Of a DNA stretch of 21,272 bases, positions 7,649 to 16,816 are shown in pieces. The first letter of the stretch is position 1; each line of letters starts with the position of its first letter. This stretch comes from Chara braunii (taxonomy: Eukaryota > Streptophyta > Charophyceae > Charales > Characeae), in NCBI GenBank assembly GCA_003427395.1, contig BFEA01000036.1, forward strand, positions 636,062-657,333, read 5' to 3'. Both the position numbers and the translations under genes were made by a program. The notes beneath the pieces are model-generated. The model ran no database searches. It was not told where the DNA came from and was given only the letters and a program-made list of their open reading frames with translations.

Positions 7649-8776
7649 TCATATCCTTCTCCATGTGCACTGTTCCCACCCAGTGAAACACAGCACCCAG
7701 TCCTCCCAAAGTCCCCCAAATTTGTTGGAGAAATTGCTGAGTGCCGTATCAAAGTAACCATCCGGAAAACCCCTCAATCGCAACTCAATTTTCAAAGTTA
7801 GCAGGAAAATGGCCTCAGCGCCCTTCATAGTCGTGTAGCGCTTTGCTCTATAGAGGAAAGAAGTGATCACGACCAACTTCTGCTGACGACTCGAATACGT
7901 ACAATAGTCTTGCAGGTTCTGAAACGTCAGTCGCCCTTCCCATACGCCTTCCTGATTCTTATGCGTAGCGGCACAGACAATGCCATCCGGCCAATCCCTC
8001 ACCCCAACAACACAACCCAAAAAATCCCAAAATCCCCCTTTGTCTGTACGCTCTAAAACCAGATTCTCGTGATAGCATTCTTCGAATTTCCGTATCACCT
8101 CCTCCGCCATCTCCCTTGCCCTTTCATCCTTTTTCTTGTACTTCACAAAAATGGACACATCATCCACAATCCGAACACCATGAGTTAGATTCCTCTCTGA
8201 CCCCAGTGAGTTGAGAAAAGTGAACTCAGAGTATGCAGACAACAAGCATTGCCAAGCCAGCGCCGGGCTTGATGCCTTACCCATCGGTATGCCCATCCGT
8301 TGCCTCAACACCACACCGGCTGCCATCACATATGTGCACCCCAAATCGAACTTAATGAATCGCGCCACATCTTGAAAACCAATTTCTCTCCAACCCTCCT
8401 GCCGATCCCCCATCCGTATCTTAGCTTCCTTACCTCTTCTTTTCAACAGTACACCTTTCGCCCCCTGCGCTGTCCAGTAGTCCAGTATCCACTCCACCGC
8501 CCTCATTATGGCATCATGCGGGAGATTGCAAAACATCTCCTTTATGTCGAACGCCGCACCCACAAACGCCTCATCGCTCTTCGGTTCTTTGTTAGCCCTG
8601 GCCATCCTCTCCACCAACTCTTCCGTACTTCGCAAGTTGAAATTCCTCTGGGCCATGCCCTGGGCCACCCCTGCGCCACCCGGCCTCATACGCCCCCCTG
8701 GGCCTTGCCTTGGGCTACCCCTGGGGCTCACATCCACCGAGCACGGACTGCTTTCCCCCGCCCTCGCAGTAAGTCA
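7649..8776 (-). CDS. Penelope-like reverse transcriptase, partial or domesticated
   Basis: The frame is open from a stop at 8776 to a stop at 7649, about 375 codons without interruption. Numbering residues from codon 8735-8737 (a GTG; the first true ATG is residue 17), RT motif A is FDIKEMF with D64. Motif B is GIPMGKASSP (149-158). Motif C is IVDDVSIF with the catalytic pair D192-D193. The thumb-like region has FWDFLG (236-241), THKN (258-261) and FLYRAKR (294-300), an order typical of Penelope-like elements rather than LINE or LTR RTs. The upstream finger motifs are missing and no GIY-YIG endonuclease follows, so the element is incomplete or the rest lies in other exons. The first 30 residues are encoded by a GC-rich repeat. 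All catalytic residues are intact. Confidence 0.6.
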
Positions 8777-9567
8777 CTCTCGAACTAAGTACCTCTTTTA
8801 TCTAAGTCTGCCACACTACCCTTGTACTCCCCTCCAGCATCCCATCTTCACAACTACCCTTTTATCTCACTCCCTGGACCATTTTCACTGCCCTCCCTGA
8901 AACTGGCATTTTAACCCCTGCTGTTTCATCATCCCCTTCCATTTTCACTCCCCTTCCCCTCCCTCACCACCCCTCCCATGGCCCCCCAACAACCCCCTAA
9001 AAATCACCCTTCCAGTCCCTCCCCCGGGACTACCCTTTTACCTTCATATTTCGGGGTTCTTCCAGTCCCATGCCCATACCATACCTGCCATACAAATAAG
9101 AAACACCCGCATTAACTCCTCGATGCACAACTACAGGGGGCGGAAGTTGACGAGAACTGCATTGATGTACTCGGAGGAAACAAAAGGGAGTGGGAATGTG
9201 AGGCCTGGTAGAGAGATCTGGGGATGCTTTGGGGTGGGCATTCCAAGGGACAACCAAGGGTTGCTGTTGTGACGACGCTGACCGGAGCTGGGGCGAGTCG
9301 TGTTGCTCCATAACCTAGCCGAGTGGGAGTGTGAGGCCTGGGAGAGCCCGACAGGGAATAAGACAGTGTTGGATAGTTTTAGAGAGTTTTGTTTGGGAGT
9401 CTAGGGGTTCTGAGCATTTGAAAAGAGGTCAGTAGTCATTCGTAGTTTTTCAACCTCTTTTTAATTCTCTTGAATTTCTTCAATAGTTCTCAATAGTTCT
9501 CAGATTGATTCTCAGCCGAAGCCGGGTAATGGCCCCGGTATCTCAAATGACTTGTGTAACTCTATAT
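8777..9567. other. No gene seen; C-rich tract and short direct repeats
   Basis: 8790-9040 is strikingly C/T-rich on the plus strand, with ACTACCCTTTTA occurring twice (about 8851 and 9029). GAGTGGGAATGTGAGGCCTGGTAGAGAG (from about 9189) recurs in variant form near 9322. CAATAGTTCT is tandemly repeated at about 9481-9501. No frame here has coding character. Confidence 0.4.
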
Positions 9568-9650
9568 GGGACACTGGCCCGGTTCCCAGCACGTGTTGCT
9601 CCCCACGAATAGACTCGACAAAGGGAAAGAGCGGGAAAGAAAAGAAAACC
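9568..9650 (+). repeat. SINE-H copy g, truncated
   Basis: GGGACACTGGCCCGGTTCCC followed by AGCACGTGTTGCTCCCCACGAATAGA matches the SINE-H head, including the CCCGGTT loop and a CTGG/CCAG stem. The body is short and runs into an A-rich end (AAAGGGAAAGAGCGGGAAAGAAAAG). The tRNA-derived SINE S1a starts within five bases. Confidence 0.55.
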
Positions 9651-9654
9651 AATT

Positions 9655-9810
9655 GGCCTTGCTTAGTTGGTACATCCCAGACCTGAGTTTGAACTTCAAT
9701 GGAAGCAGATGAGCTAATTACTACAATTGTGATTTACCTAGGGGCGGTCACTTCCATGTTGATATCTCAAGGCCGTCGTCCTCAAAAAAAAAAAAAAAAA
9801 AAAAAAAAAA
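9655..9810 (+). mobile_element. tRNA-derived SINE S1, copy a
   Basis: The head has TGCTTAGTTGGTA (A box, 9660-9672) and GAGTTTGAACTTC (B-box-like, 9685-9697). The body ends TTACCTAGGGGCGGTCA, then TGATATCTCAAGGCCGTC, and a 27-base poly(A) tail (9784-9810). The copy at 11741-11896 shares head, body and 3' end in order. SINEs of this kind are transcribed by RNA polymerase III and moved by LINE proteins. The long pure A-tail suggests this copy is the younger of the two. Confidence 0.75.
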
Positions 9811-10015
9811 CACGGAGGAAAAGAAATCAATGAAAAGATTGTCAAAAAGCTGATGACCACCAGCCTTGTGACGGCATAGCCCACAAAAGCAACGAAATGT
9901 GGACAGGTGTCGCGTTGTAGCATGTCAGCTTCTCCTTATCCAAACCCACCACCGGTGGGTTTGAGGAGGCTGCATGGCAGTGCATCCAGTGTGTGTGTAT
10001 GAATGAGAGAGGAGA

Positions 10016-10052
10016 GGGAGGGGGGGAGGGGGGGATACGGAGGAAGGGAGGG
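10016..10052 (+). other. G-run cluster, potential G-quadruplex
   Basis: G-runs of three or more (at about 10017, 10021, 10028, 10045 and 10049) sit close together on the plus strand. They could form a quadruplex. No adjacent gene gives this a regulatory meaning. Confidence 0.4.
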
Positions 10053-10085
10053 ATGTCTATTCTAATAAACAAAAAAAAAAAGCTT

Positions 10086-10146
10086 CTTAAAATACAAAAA
10101 AAGAGAAATAAAAAGAAAAAAAGTGATAGAAGAATACTTATACCAT
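10086..10146 (+). repeat. 62-bp A-rich dispersed repeat, copy 2
   Basis: Second copy of the repeat at 5463-5524, ending GAATACTTATACCATCT where copy 1 has GAATACTTATACTATCT. An A-run precedes it. The element it belongs to is not identified. Confidence 0.8.
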
Positions 10147-10192
10147 CTCTGTATCTGTATGACAACTAGTTATTATTGAAATATTCATACCT

Positions 10193-10310
10193 CGATTTTT
10201 ATCGATTTTATCAGAATGAAACTTCTGAGCGGGAAAAACCTACTTACCGAGGTGAAGGCTCCATCTATTGGTGGGGAGCTGCACCTGCTGGAAATCGGGT
10301 CCAGCGTCCC
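10193..10310 (-). repeat. SINE-H copy c
   Basis: It contains the intact head hairpin (plus GCTGGA 10287-10292, loop AATCGGG, TCCAGC 10300-10305) and the GGCTCCATCTATTGGTGGGG core at 10257. The distal module is weakly conserved. A T-rich stretch at about 10193-10211 is the likely remnant of the tail. Confidence 0.6.
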
Positions 10311-10539
10311 TATACAGTGATGATTGTATATTCCTTAAAATTGTCTATGTATGTTTTGTCAATCTCTATTTATTGCGGAGTGGGCATGCCACAAAATTGT
10401 AACAGAGTTAGTCATCCACGAAATCCGAACAGAAAGACCTGCATGTGTTGTGTATCAATGAATCTACACACGAAACCCTACCACTTATGTGATGTGTGCG
10501 CAAAGTCAATCAACCCTAAAAATTAAAATAAAAAACTAT

Positions 10540-10677
10540 CAATGCGATATATGATCAGAACAACGAAGCTAGAGTCCTTTATGCATTTATGCAATACAGT
10601 GTGTGATGATGTGAATCCGAAGAGCGCAGGGACATTGATTACTTCCCTACACAAGGGAAGGATTGACCTCCTGCGAG
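10540..10677 (-). repeat. Family II SINE-like repeat, partial copy
   Basis: The head matches 4257-4312: CATTGATTACTTCCC, a 7-base loop, then GGGAAGGAT and GACCTCCT. The CTTCCC/GGGAAG stem is identical in both copies while the loops differ (AAGAGGA versus TACACAA). The body downstream on the minus strand has drifted, and I see no clear A-rich tail. Confidence 0.5.
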
Positions 10678-10742
10678 TGAAATGATATCGAGGCGAGAAG
10701 CATCTTCTGTAATCAGCCCACCATCTGCCCGAGGCAGCAGCA

Positions 10743-10987
10743 ACTTCCATGAACTACCCTACTCCTCTCCTCTGCCAAATACTCTCCATATCAAGTTTGG
10801 AAGAGAGGAGGAGATTAAAGCACTTATTGCCATCCCCACCACCCCCACCCCTGTCCAAATCTGCTTGCAGCATGCTGCTGCCACGGACGTCTCCGCCAAT
10901 CCCCTCGATGTCACCGCTCTCCACGACGCTGCTGTCATGATCGCCACCTCCGTCCTTGTCATCATCATTGTTATTGTTATTGTTATT

Positions 10988-11038
<51 letters not shown>

Positions 11039-11303
11039 GCTGTTGTTACTGTCGTCGCTGTTGTTGTTGCTGTCCCCCTTCTCATCCTGCTGGCCCATCT
11101 CACCCGATCCCCACTCACCTTCGTCGTCGTTGTTGTTGTTGTTGTTGTCACCATCGCTGTTGTTGTTGTTGTTGTTGTTGTCACTGTTGACACCTCCAAT
11201 CCCCTCGACGTCACCACACACTGCCCCGCGCCTGCCATTGGCGCCACCATCGTCTTCGTCGGCGTTGTTGTTGTTGATGTTGTTGTTGTCGTTGTTGCAA
11301 CCC
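10743..11303. repeat. (GTT)n/(AAC)n block, duplicated element copy B
   Basis: Homologous to 737-1260 along its whole length, starting at CTTCCATGAACTACCC. It includes the spacers GCAGCATGCTGCTGCCACGG and CTCGACGTCACC. GTT tract lengths differ from copy A. The minus strand is open for 155 codons (10754-11221) with the same Asn-rich sequence and the conserved DGGGDHDSS-x-VESGD and GIGGDVRGSSMLQADL segments. The homology stops abruptly near 11303. Confidence 0.9.
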
Positions 11304-11610
11304 TCCTCACACCAACTTCTTTAAATAAAAGCAAAGGGACAGCAAAATGGGTTCACCCTCAAAGAGTAACAAATTGTAACAAGTACACATGCTCTCTCCA
11401 TTGCTCCAACGTAGACCTCTCATCGTAATAGGTATTTTGGTGTGACTGACAATGCACGACACCTCTCTCTCTCTTTCAAAGGAAAGAAAGTTCTTTTGAA
11501 AGGCAAGGCACCCCTCATCATGATTGATCAACTGGGGTGAACTCTTGACCGCAGAATTGACTTAACAAACATGCGGAGGCCTGAACTGCATGTCAAATAT
11601 GTGCCTTCAA
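11304..11610. other. No gene seen; small inverted repeat
   Basis: CTTTCAAA and TTTGAAAG form an 8-bp stem around 11474-11512. A CT microsatellite precedes it. No coding signal is recognised. Confidence 0.35.
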
Positions 11611-11712
11611 ATTTTATTTTATTTCATTTTATTTATTGACTGTATTTCCTTTCGGTGATAATTTCCTCAATCCTATTGGTGGGCGGCGACACCTGCCGAG
11701 AAACCTGTCAAG
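11611..11712 (-). repeat. SINE-H copy i, diverged
   Basis: On the minus strand it reads GGTTTCTCGGCAGGTGTCGC, CGCCCACCAATAGGA, then TTATCACC and an A-rich (AAAAT)n end (plus T-rich 11611-11640). That is the order head, core, distal module, tail. The head stem is no longer paired. It ends 28 bases before SINE S1b. Confidence 0.5.
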
Positions 11713-11740
11713 CACACCACTAAGAACTGAGACCTACCAA

Positions 11741-11896
11741 TGAGCCTAGCTCAGTTGGTACACACATGAACCATTGAGATACAGACCCAAGCTTGAATCC
11801 AGAGGCAATCACATGAACAGAGTGACATAATTCTGAATTACCTGGGGCTGGTCAGTTTAATGATGATATGTCAAGGCCATCCTTGTCACAAAAAAA
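11741..11896 (+). mobile_element. tRNA-derived SINE S1, copy b
   Basis: TAGCTCAGTTGGTA (11747-11760) is a near-perfect tRNA A box, and GCTTGAATCC (11791-11800) is close to a B box. The 3' part, TTACCTGGGGCTGGTCA with TGATATGTCAAGGCCATCC, matches copy a at 9655-9810. The A tail is only about seven bases. Relative to copy a it has about 10-15 extra bases between the boxes. Confidence 0.75.
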
Positions 11897-11899
11897 TCT

Positions 11900-13935
11900 C
11901 TAATGCCTTGATTTGACATACGGCTAAACTTCTTTCTGTAAAAACCCGCTCCACAATTACATGAAAGTTTCATTTTGGGTTTTAGCTGGAGTGACGACAG
12001 TCCCATGAAACCCACAAAACAAAGGGCCGAAGGCCAGAGCATGTTCCTGCATATAGTGAAATTTTATTTCAGCCTAGACAACCCAACTCACGTCTTTAAG
12101 CCTCTCCTCTTCAATTTCTTGCTCCTTATAAAGGTTGTGCAAAATACATACATGAGACCCTAAAGGACCAATAGGACAAGCATGAGTAGGGAGGCGCAAA
12201 CTTAGCTAAACCTTTTCTTGTTCTACGCATAGAAAAAAGCATCATTTATTTGCACACAAATGACTGAAGCTTTGGAAACATAATATGCGAATTCCTCTAA
12301 GCTTCGCCCTTTTTTTTTTGTCCTTTTTTCAGTTATCAAATTTGGTGTTTTGTTATTCCTAGTTGTTACAAAACACAAAGGGTCCAATGGACAAAATTGT
12401 TCTATTTGAGTGTAATTTCTTTCTTGCTTTTTTTTTTCATTATTTATTATTGGGTAGTTCCCATTATTTGGAACATGTTGTTTACCTTAAATACAACATT
12501 GTCAGGCAAGATTTACGCCGCTGCTGTTTGGTTTTCAACCACGTGTGGCCGTCGGTGACAATAGGCAATCGTTGATCCTTCTCTGTATCGAGGGTGCAGG
12601 GCTATTGTCTTGGTTTTCGTGGAGGTTGCTGCCCTTCGGCCAATAAAAGGCTTTTGAAAATATGTTGTAGTCCATTTAGTTCGCCACTTTGCGTTGGCGT
12701 CAAGCTGCAATTCTATGGTTTTCAAAGGGGGGTAGTCGGGCCGGGGGGGAGGGGGAGGTTGCAGCTTCGCCCTGTTATTTTTTTTAATGTGCAGAAAAGA
12801 CAACATTGAAATTTTCATGGAAGAAGAGCTCTGTTCAACGGTGACACCCGTGAAGTGTGGATGAACAGGCTGTACTGCCCGTGAGTCTATGTCAGGGGTG
12901 AGCAATTTTTTTTTTTTGGCTTCTTTTCTTCGCATTCATATAAATCAAAAATATCATTCTTTATGTGTCTTTATTACTCTTTAAATAAGAAAAGACGACC
13001 GCACACCGTTTTATACGATGCTAGTGCGTCTGAGCCCCAGTATGTCCCAATACGTTAGGTGCACAAAAAACAAAAATGGACAGAAATATTGCAAAGCCTA
13101 CCCAATCTACTATGGGTTGGCTGGATTTGGTCTGTGTTATCTTGTTTACTTACCCACTCTCTAGAGTCAATCATTTCTAGTCTAATCTAGATGAGAAAGA
13201 ATGAAGTACATCTCTCATTTCCCAATCGAGAGATGAAGTCCAAAAGCATCCTGAGGTTCGAATATGAACCTTGTAATCTCGCTATGTGCTGGAGCCTGGA
13301 ACACCTCAGAAGGTACGAAGTACGAAGTCCTTCTTCGATTAGATTTCTAAGTGAATGACATAAATTGGGACAAAAGAAGTATGGCCGGTTGCCCTAGCCA
13401 GCAACCTCCGAGCTGTTTGGGATCCTCAGAGACTTTATGTGAGTGCCTACCTTTGGTCTGCGTCCAATATCGACGAAATACGCCTCGGAAGGGGCGAAGC
13501 GAAGCTGTTTGTCAGCATCCCTTCCCAAACACTTGAACAAATGACTATGAAAATAGTGATCGTTATCAAATCTTTTGAAATTGAGAGAAAGACGCGAGCT
13601 CAAAAAGAAACAGTTGAGACCTAAAAGCTTGTGGAATTTGCAGCAGGACGGGACACACATGTAACTGTTGACTAAACTGAAAGAACAACATTGTCCTGTG
13701 TGTAAAAAACAAAAAAAAGAGAAAAAAACAAACGAACAAACAAACAAATCCTGTGTCCTTTTTTTTCCCCATATGACAGTCCCTTCAGCAGTTGGCCATT
13801 TGATCACCCAGATGATTTTCTATACAGGCCCCCTATGAGACTTCCTCCCACCATTGATCATCATTACTGTCCCCGGCGTATCCCTACTCCCAAGGTCCGA
13901 CCTTAGTGTTTTTACCTCCCAGGATCATCACACTT
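11900..13935. other. Long gene-poor stretch
   Basis: About 2 kb of AT-rich sequence with many T- and A-runs. The only open frames are low-complexity or short (12513-12935 and 13394-13807, both minus), and none resembles a protein family. A G-rich cluster (G-runs at 12727, 12738, 12743 and 12751) could form a quadruplex. GGTTCGAATATGAACC near 13255 resembles a tRNA B box as part of a palindrome. Nothing else can be supported. Confidence 0.45.
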
Positions 13936-13940
13936 TCTAG

Positions 13941-14097
13941 TGACCTAACTGGACAGTGGTTATAGGCATCCGGGCTAAGCAGGTTCTCAATCCCCAACCC
14001 CGATTGAAGCATAGTGGGACAAGCGATGCCGTACGGGTACTCGGAGCGCTAGGGATAGACATGTTACCACAAGTCCCATAGGTGAACCCATTTTTTC
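13941..14097 (+). repeat. tRNA-like head, candidate SINE
   Basis: CTGGACAGTGGTTATAGGC (from 13949) matches an A box, and GGTTCTCAATCCCC (13982-13995) matches a B box, about 32 bases apart, as in tRNA genes. I cannot close an acceptor stem. About 100 bases of body follow and end in a T-run (14091-14097). It is different in sequence from S1 and from the element near 2880-2955. Confidence 0.4.
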
Positions 14098-14190
14098 CTT
14101 CTTAGAGAGATTGTAGCCTTATCATCATCAGATCCTTCTGGTTATTATCTTAAATATGTTTTTGAACCTTTTCCTATTGGAGGTTGTTCG

Positions 14191-14390
14191 TACCTAGAGC
14201 ATCTCCTGTTTCTGTCCAAAGCAGAATCACTGCCACCATCTGCTCCCCTTACCTCTATCATCAACTGTGTCTCTAGTCATTTTTTTAGTGTCCCCCAGAG
14301 TATCTCTAGTTTCCGTCCTCAGTGGGTTGACGGCCACCATCCGCTCCCCCAACTCTATCATCAACTAGGCCTAATTCTAATCATTTTAAT
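14191..14390. repeat. 100-bp tandem repeat, two units (R1 family)
   Basis: Units at 14191-14290 and 14291-14390 each contain AGAG(C/T)ATCTC, GTTTC(T/C)GTCC, GCCACCATC(T/C)GCTCCCC and CTCTATCATCAACT in the same order, with a period of exactly 100. The motif set also occurs at 297-396. A flanking GGAGGTTGTTC is shared by both loci. Confidence 0.8.
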
Positions 14391-14563
14391 TTTAATTTTT
14401 TTTTTGGCAAACTTCGAGTCGTGGACACCACTTAGGGAGGTGATAGTTCATGTGGGATGGATGCTACTCTCTTGGGCAGGTGAGTAGTAAGGGGTTGGTT
14501 GGGTGCATAGTGATACGGTGGCCGTCCTATGGTGGGGAGGGTTGTAGGGAAACCAATGTCGAA
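14391..14563 (-). repeat. SINE-H copy h
   Basis: On the minus strand, GGTTTCCCTACAACCCTCCCC then ACCATAGGA corresponds to head and core. TATCACCTCCCTAAGTGGTG and TCGAAGTTTGCC form the distal module, followed by an A-run (plus T-run about 14397-14406). The module is shared with copies a and b and with the element at 4095-4312. Confidence 0.5.
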
Positions 14564-15109
14564 TCAAGAGGTGTGTCCTACTCTCAATGTCTGTGGACCC
14601 ATTTCAGGGTGGTGGGTTATCAGAGGTAGGTTGGGGGTAGTTGTTAGACGATGGTCGAGGTCTCCACCATTACCACTGGTTGATTCTCCCTAGCGAACAG
14701 ACATAAGTAAGGCTCATCAGTAGCAGAAAGCAACCACACCCATCCACATAGACTATGATATCACATTAGCTCACATAACAACCAGCATACTCAGCAACTA
14801 ACAGTAGACATATATGATCCGAGTTGTGCTAGGTTAGTGCTTAGAGGGGCTCATAGGTTAAGACCTTGGTTAGTTGACCATTAGACACTGCCTATGAGCA
14901 CCCTCACTACTCACGGGACTAGCTGAGAACTGTGTGCCTAGCTCCCAAGGTTCCCGTATAACGAGGCTTGTACGCTAGTGCTGCAACTGGGGCTGAATGG
15001 GGGAGCTCATTCAGCGTCGGTGCCCGCGTCCGCTGTCTGGTCAGGTTGCTCCAGTGGAGAGTGATGTTCCTCACATGAGGTAAGATAGAAATGGAGTGGG
15101 GTTGCGCTA
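14564..15109. other. No gene seen; long-arm hairpin
   Basis: GGGGCTCATAGG (14846-14857) and CCTATGAGCACCC (14891-14903) pair over about 12 bp with one bulged base and a loop of about 33 bases. There is no coding character, and I find no LTR or primer-binding site. Confidence 0.4.
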
Positions 15110-15228
15110 GGAGATATATATCGAGAGGAGTAGTGGGATATAAGCAGCGTCCCTAAGTGGCTCCGTGGTTGAAGGCTCCATCTGTTGGTGGGGAGCAACA
15201 CCTGCTGGAAACCGGGTCCACCGTCCCT
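15110..15228 (-). repeat. SINE-H copy d
   Basis: Core GGCTCCATCTGTTGGTGGGG is at 15174. The head hairpin has one mismatch (GCTGGA 15204-15209 with TCCACC 15217-15222). The distal side has ATAAGCAGCGTCCC. No clear A-rich end remains. Confidence 0.55.
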
Positions 15229-15284
15229 CATATTACAAGACATTTCCGTGACTGATGGTGATCAGACCTCTGACTCGTGTACTC

Positions 15285-15412
15285 TTTTTTTTTTTTTATT
15301 TAAACGGGACCAGTGCCCAAGGCTGATATTATCCATGAGAAAGTTTGAGGCCGGGGTCCTCACAGTCTACCCGGAGTGAAACTTTGCTGAGAACCGGGCT
15401 CAGCGTCCCTTA
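15285..15412 (-). repeat. SINE-H copy e, with compensatory stem changes
   Basis: The head stem is GCTGAG (15386-15391) with CTCAGC (15399-15404) around loop AACCGGG. Other copies have GCTGGA with TCCAGC. Two positions changed on each side and pairing is kept. The body reaches a 13-base T-run on the plus strand (15285-15297), which is a poly(A) tail on the minus strand. The core between head and tail has diverged. Confidence 0.65.
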
Positions 15413-15592
15413 TCTGAAAATTAAGGAGAAAAATCATGAGGATGATCATTAATCTGTGCAGGCTTTTCTAAGACAGGGAGAGAATCTCTTCGCCTTATCA
15501 TCAGGCGCCAGGTCATTGCAGCTGAGCACTAGTTCCTTTCTCCCTCTTTGCAAACCTGCTGAGTAGAAACATGACAAGCTATGCCCAATCGC

Positions 15593-16816
15593 AATATTTA
15601 GGACAATGTGCTGCTGGTTAATAAGACTATCAAGTACGCCCGACAACGAAAGGCCCAAGCAACTATTATGTTCATAGACTTTGAGAAGGCCTATGATCAT
15701 GTGGACTGGGACTTCCTAGATATGTGTCTGGCCAGGATGAATTTTGGCCCGGCCTTTTGCCACTGGGTACAAATTCTCCATAGATCAGCCACTACTAATA
15801 TCATGCTCAACGGACATATGTCGCCACCAATTCACCTTCAACGATCAGTGCGACAGGGAGACCTTATCGCACCTCTGCTGTTTGTGATTGTCATGGAAGC
15901 CTTGGCCTCGACCATCACATCTCATCCCATGATCAAGAAAGTTCCTATTCCTGAAATCCCAGACCACCTCATCCCAGTGACATCACTATTCGCGGATGAC
16001 CTCACAGTCCTCATCAAAGCAGATAAAGGCAGCATTCAGGCTCTATCACAGGTCATACATCTATTCTCGCTGACAGCAGATATGAAAGTCAACTGGGGGT
16101 CAAAAACGGAAGGATGGTGGCTTCACCCTCAGGGGGAGCCGCCACCGCAAGAACCGCCAGTGGCCTGGGCACGCAAGGAAGAGGCAATTAGAATCCTGGG
16201 GGTAAGGTTAACTGCACTGGGCCCCCCATTGGATCATGGGGACATACTAGTCAATATGGCAATAGACAGACTGGCTAAATGGGAAGGACTGCATACGTCA
16301 ACAGTTGGAAGGGCCTTAGCAATAAACAATGCTATTCTGGCGGCCATCTGGTACAAATTAGTTGTCTGGCCACTAAAGAAGCACCAATATGCCAGACTGA
16401 GAAGAGCTTTGACAGTGTACCTCTGGAAAAATAGTGGCAAATCTGAAGGATGCATACCACGAGTGAGTTGGGAGGTTCTCACACAGCCCAGAACTAAAGG
16501 GGGTCTTGGGATATTGGACCCCGAAAGGGAGAGCGAAGCTCTGATCTTTAAAGTCGTGGTCAGCTTGCTGATTGGTAATGACATTCCTTGGGGACAGTTG
16601 GCCTGCCTACAGATCGCCGCCCTGGCGCCGGAATCAACAGCGAACAACAAACTGCACCCCTTCCAATGGCTGACTAACAGAGACTGGACAATACCCTCAT
16701 CTCCTCAACAAAGGCATGCACATAACCCACAACAAGCTACGAAAATGGACCTGCTCCTAGACCCTATGTGCTCATACATGCTGAAGCTTTGGAGGAAACG
16801 TGGACCGCAGCAAAAA
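15593..16816 (+). pseudogene. LINE ORF2, reverse transcriptase part (stop and frameshift)
   Basis: This is the RT domain of a plant-type non-LTR retrotransposon, which copies element RNA at a nicked target. RT motif A is FIDFEKAYDHVDW, motif B is SVRQGDLIAPLLF and motif C is SLFADDLTVLI with both catalytic Asp present. After RT come W-x-K-(L/V)-VVWPLKK and GGLGILDPE, usual in this lineage. Upstream, MPNRNI is followed by an in-frame TAG (15599-15601) and then DNVLLV, where the family usually reads RxILDNVLLV, so a single Leu-to-stop change is likely. The endonuclease and first RT motifs are not recognisable upstream. Near 16812-16816 (an A5 run) the frame shifts by one base into the next entry. 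The copy is dead as it stands but only lightly damaged from here on. Confidence 0.85.

Noticed and set aside
9849-9925. CTGATGA followed by GAAA, as in a hammerhead ribozyme core
   Set aside because: The sequence between them cannot form stem II and the flanks do not pair. Other CTGATGA-like sites on both strands also lack a matching GAAA and stems.
12513-13807. Minus-strand frames of about 140 codons at 12513-12935 and 13394-13807
   Set aside because: Both span A/T homopolymers (poly-Lys or Phe runs), show no domain, and are of a length expected by chance in AT-rich DNA.
14391-15412. Possible LTR retrotransposon terminus
   Set aside because: I found no paired long repeats, no TG...CA ends with a primer-binding site and no polypurine tract. 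The region is explained by SINE-H copies.
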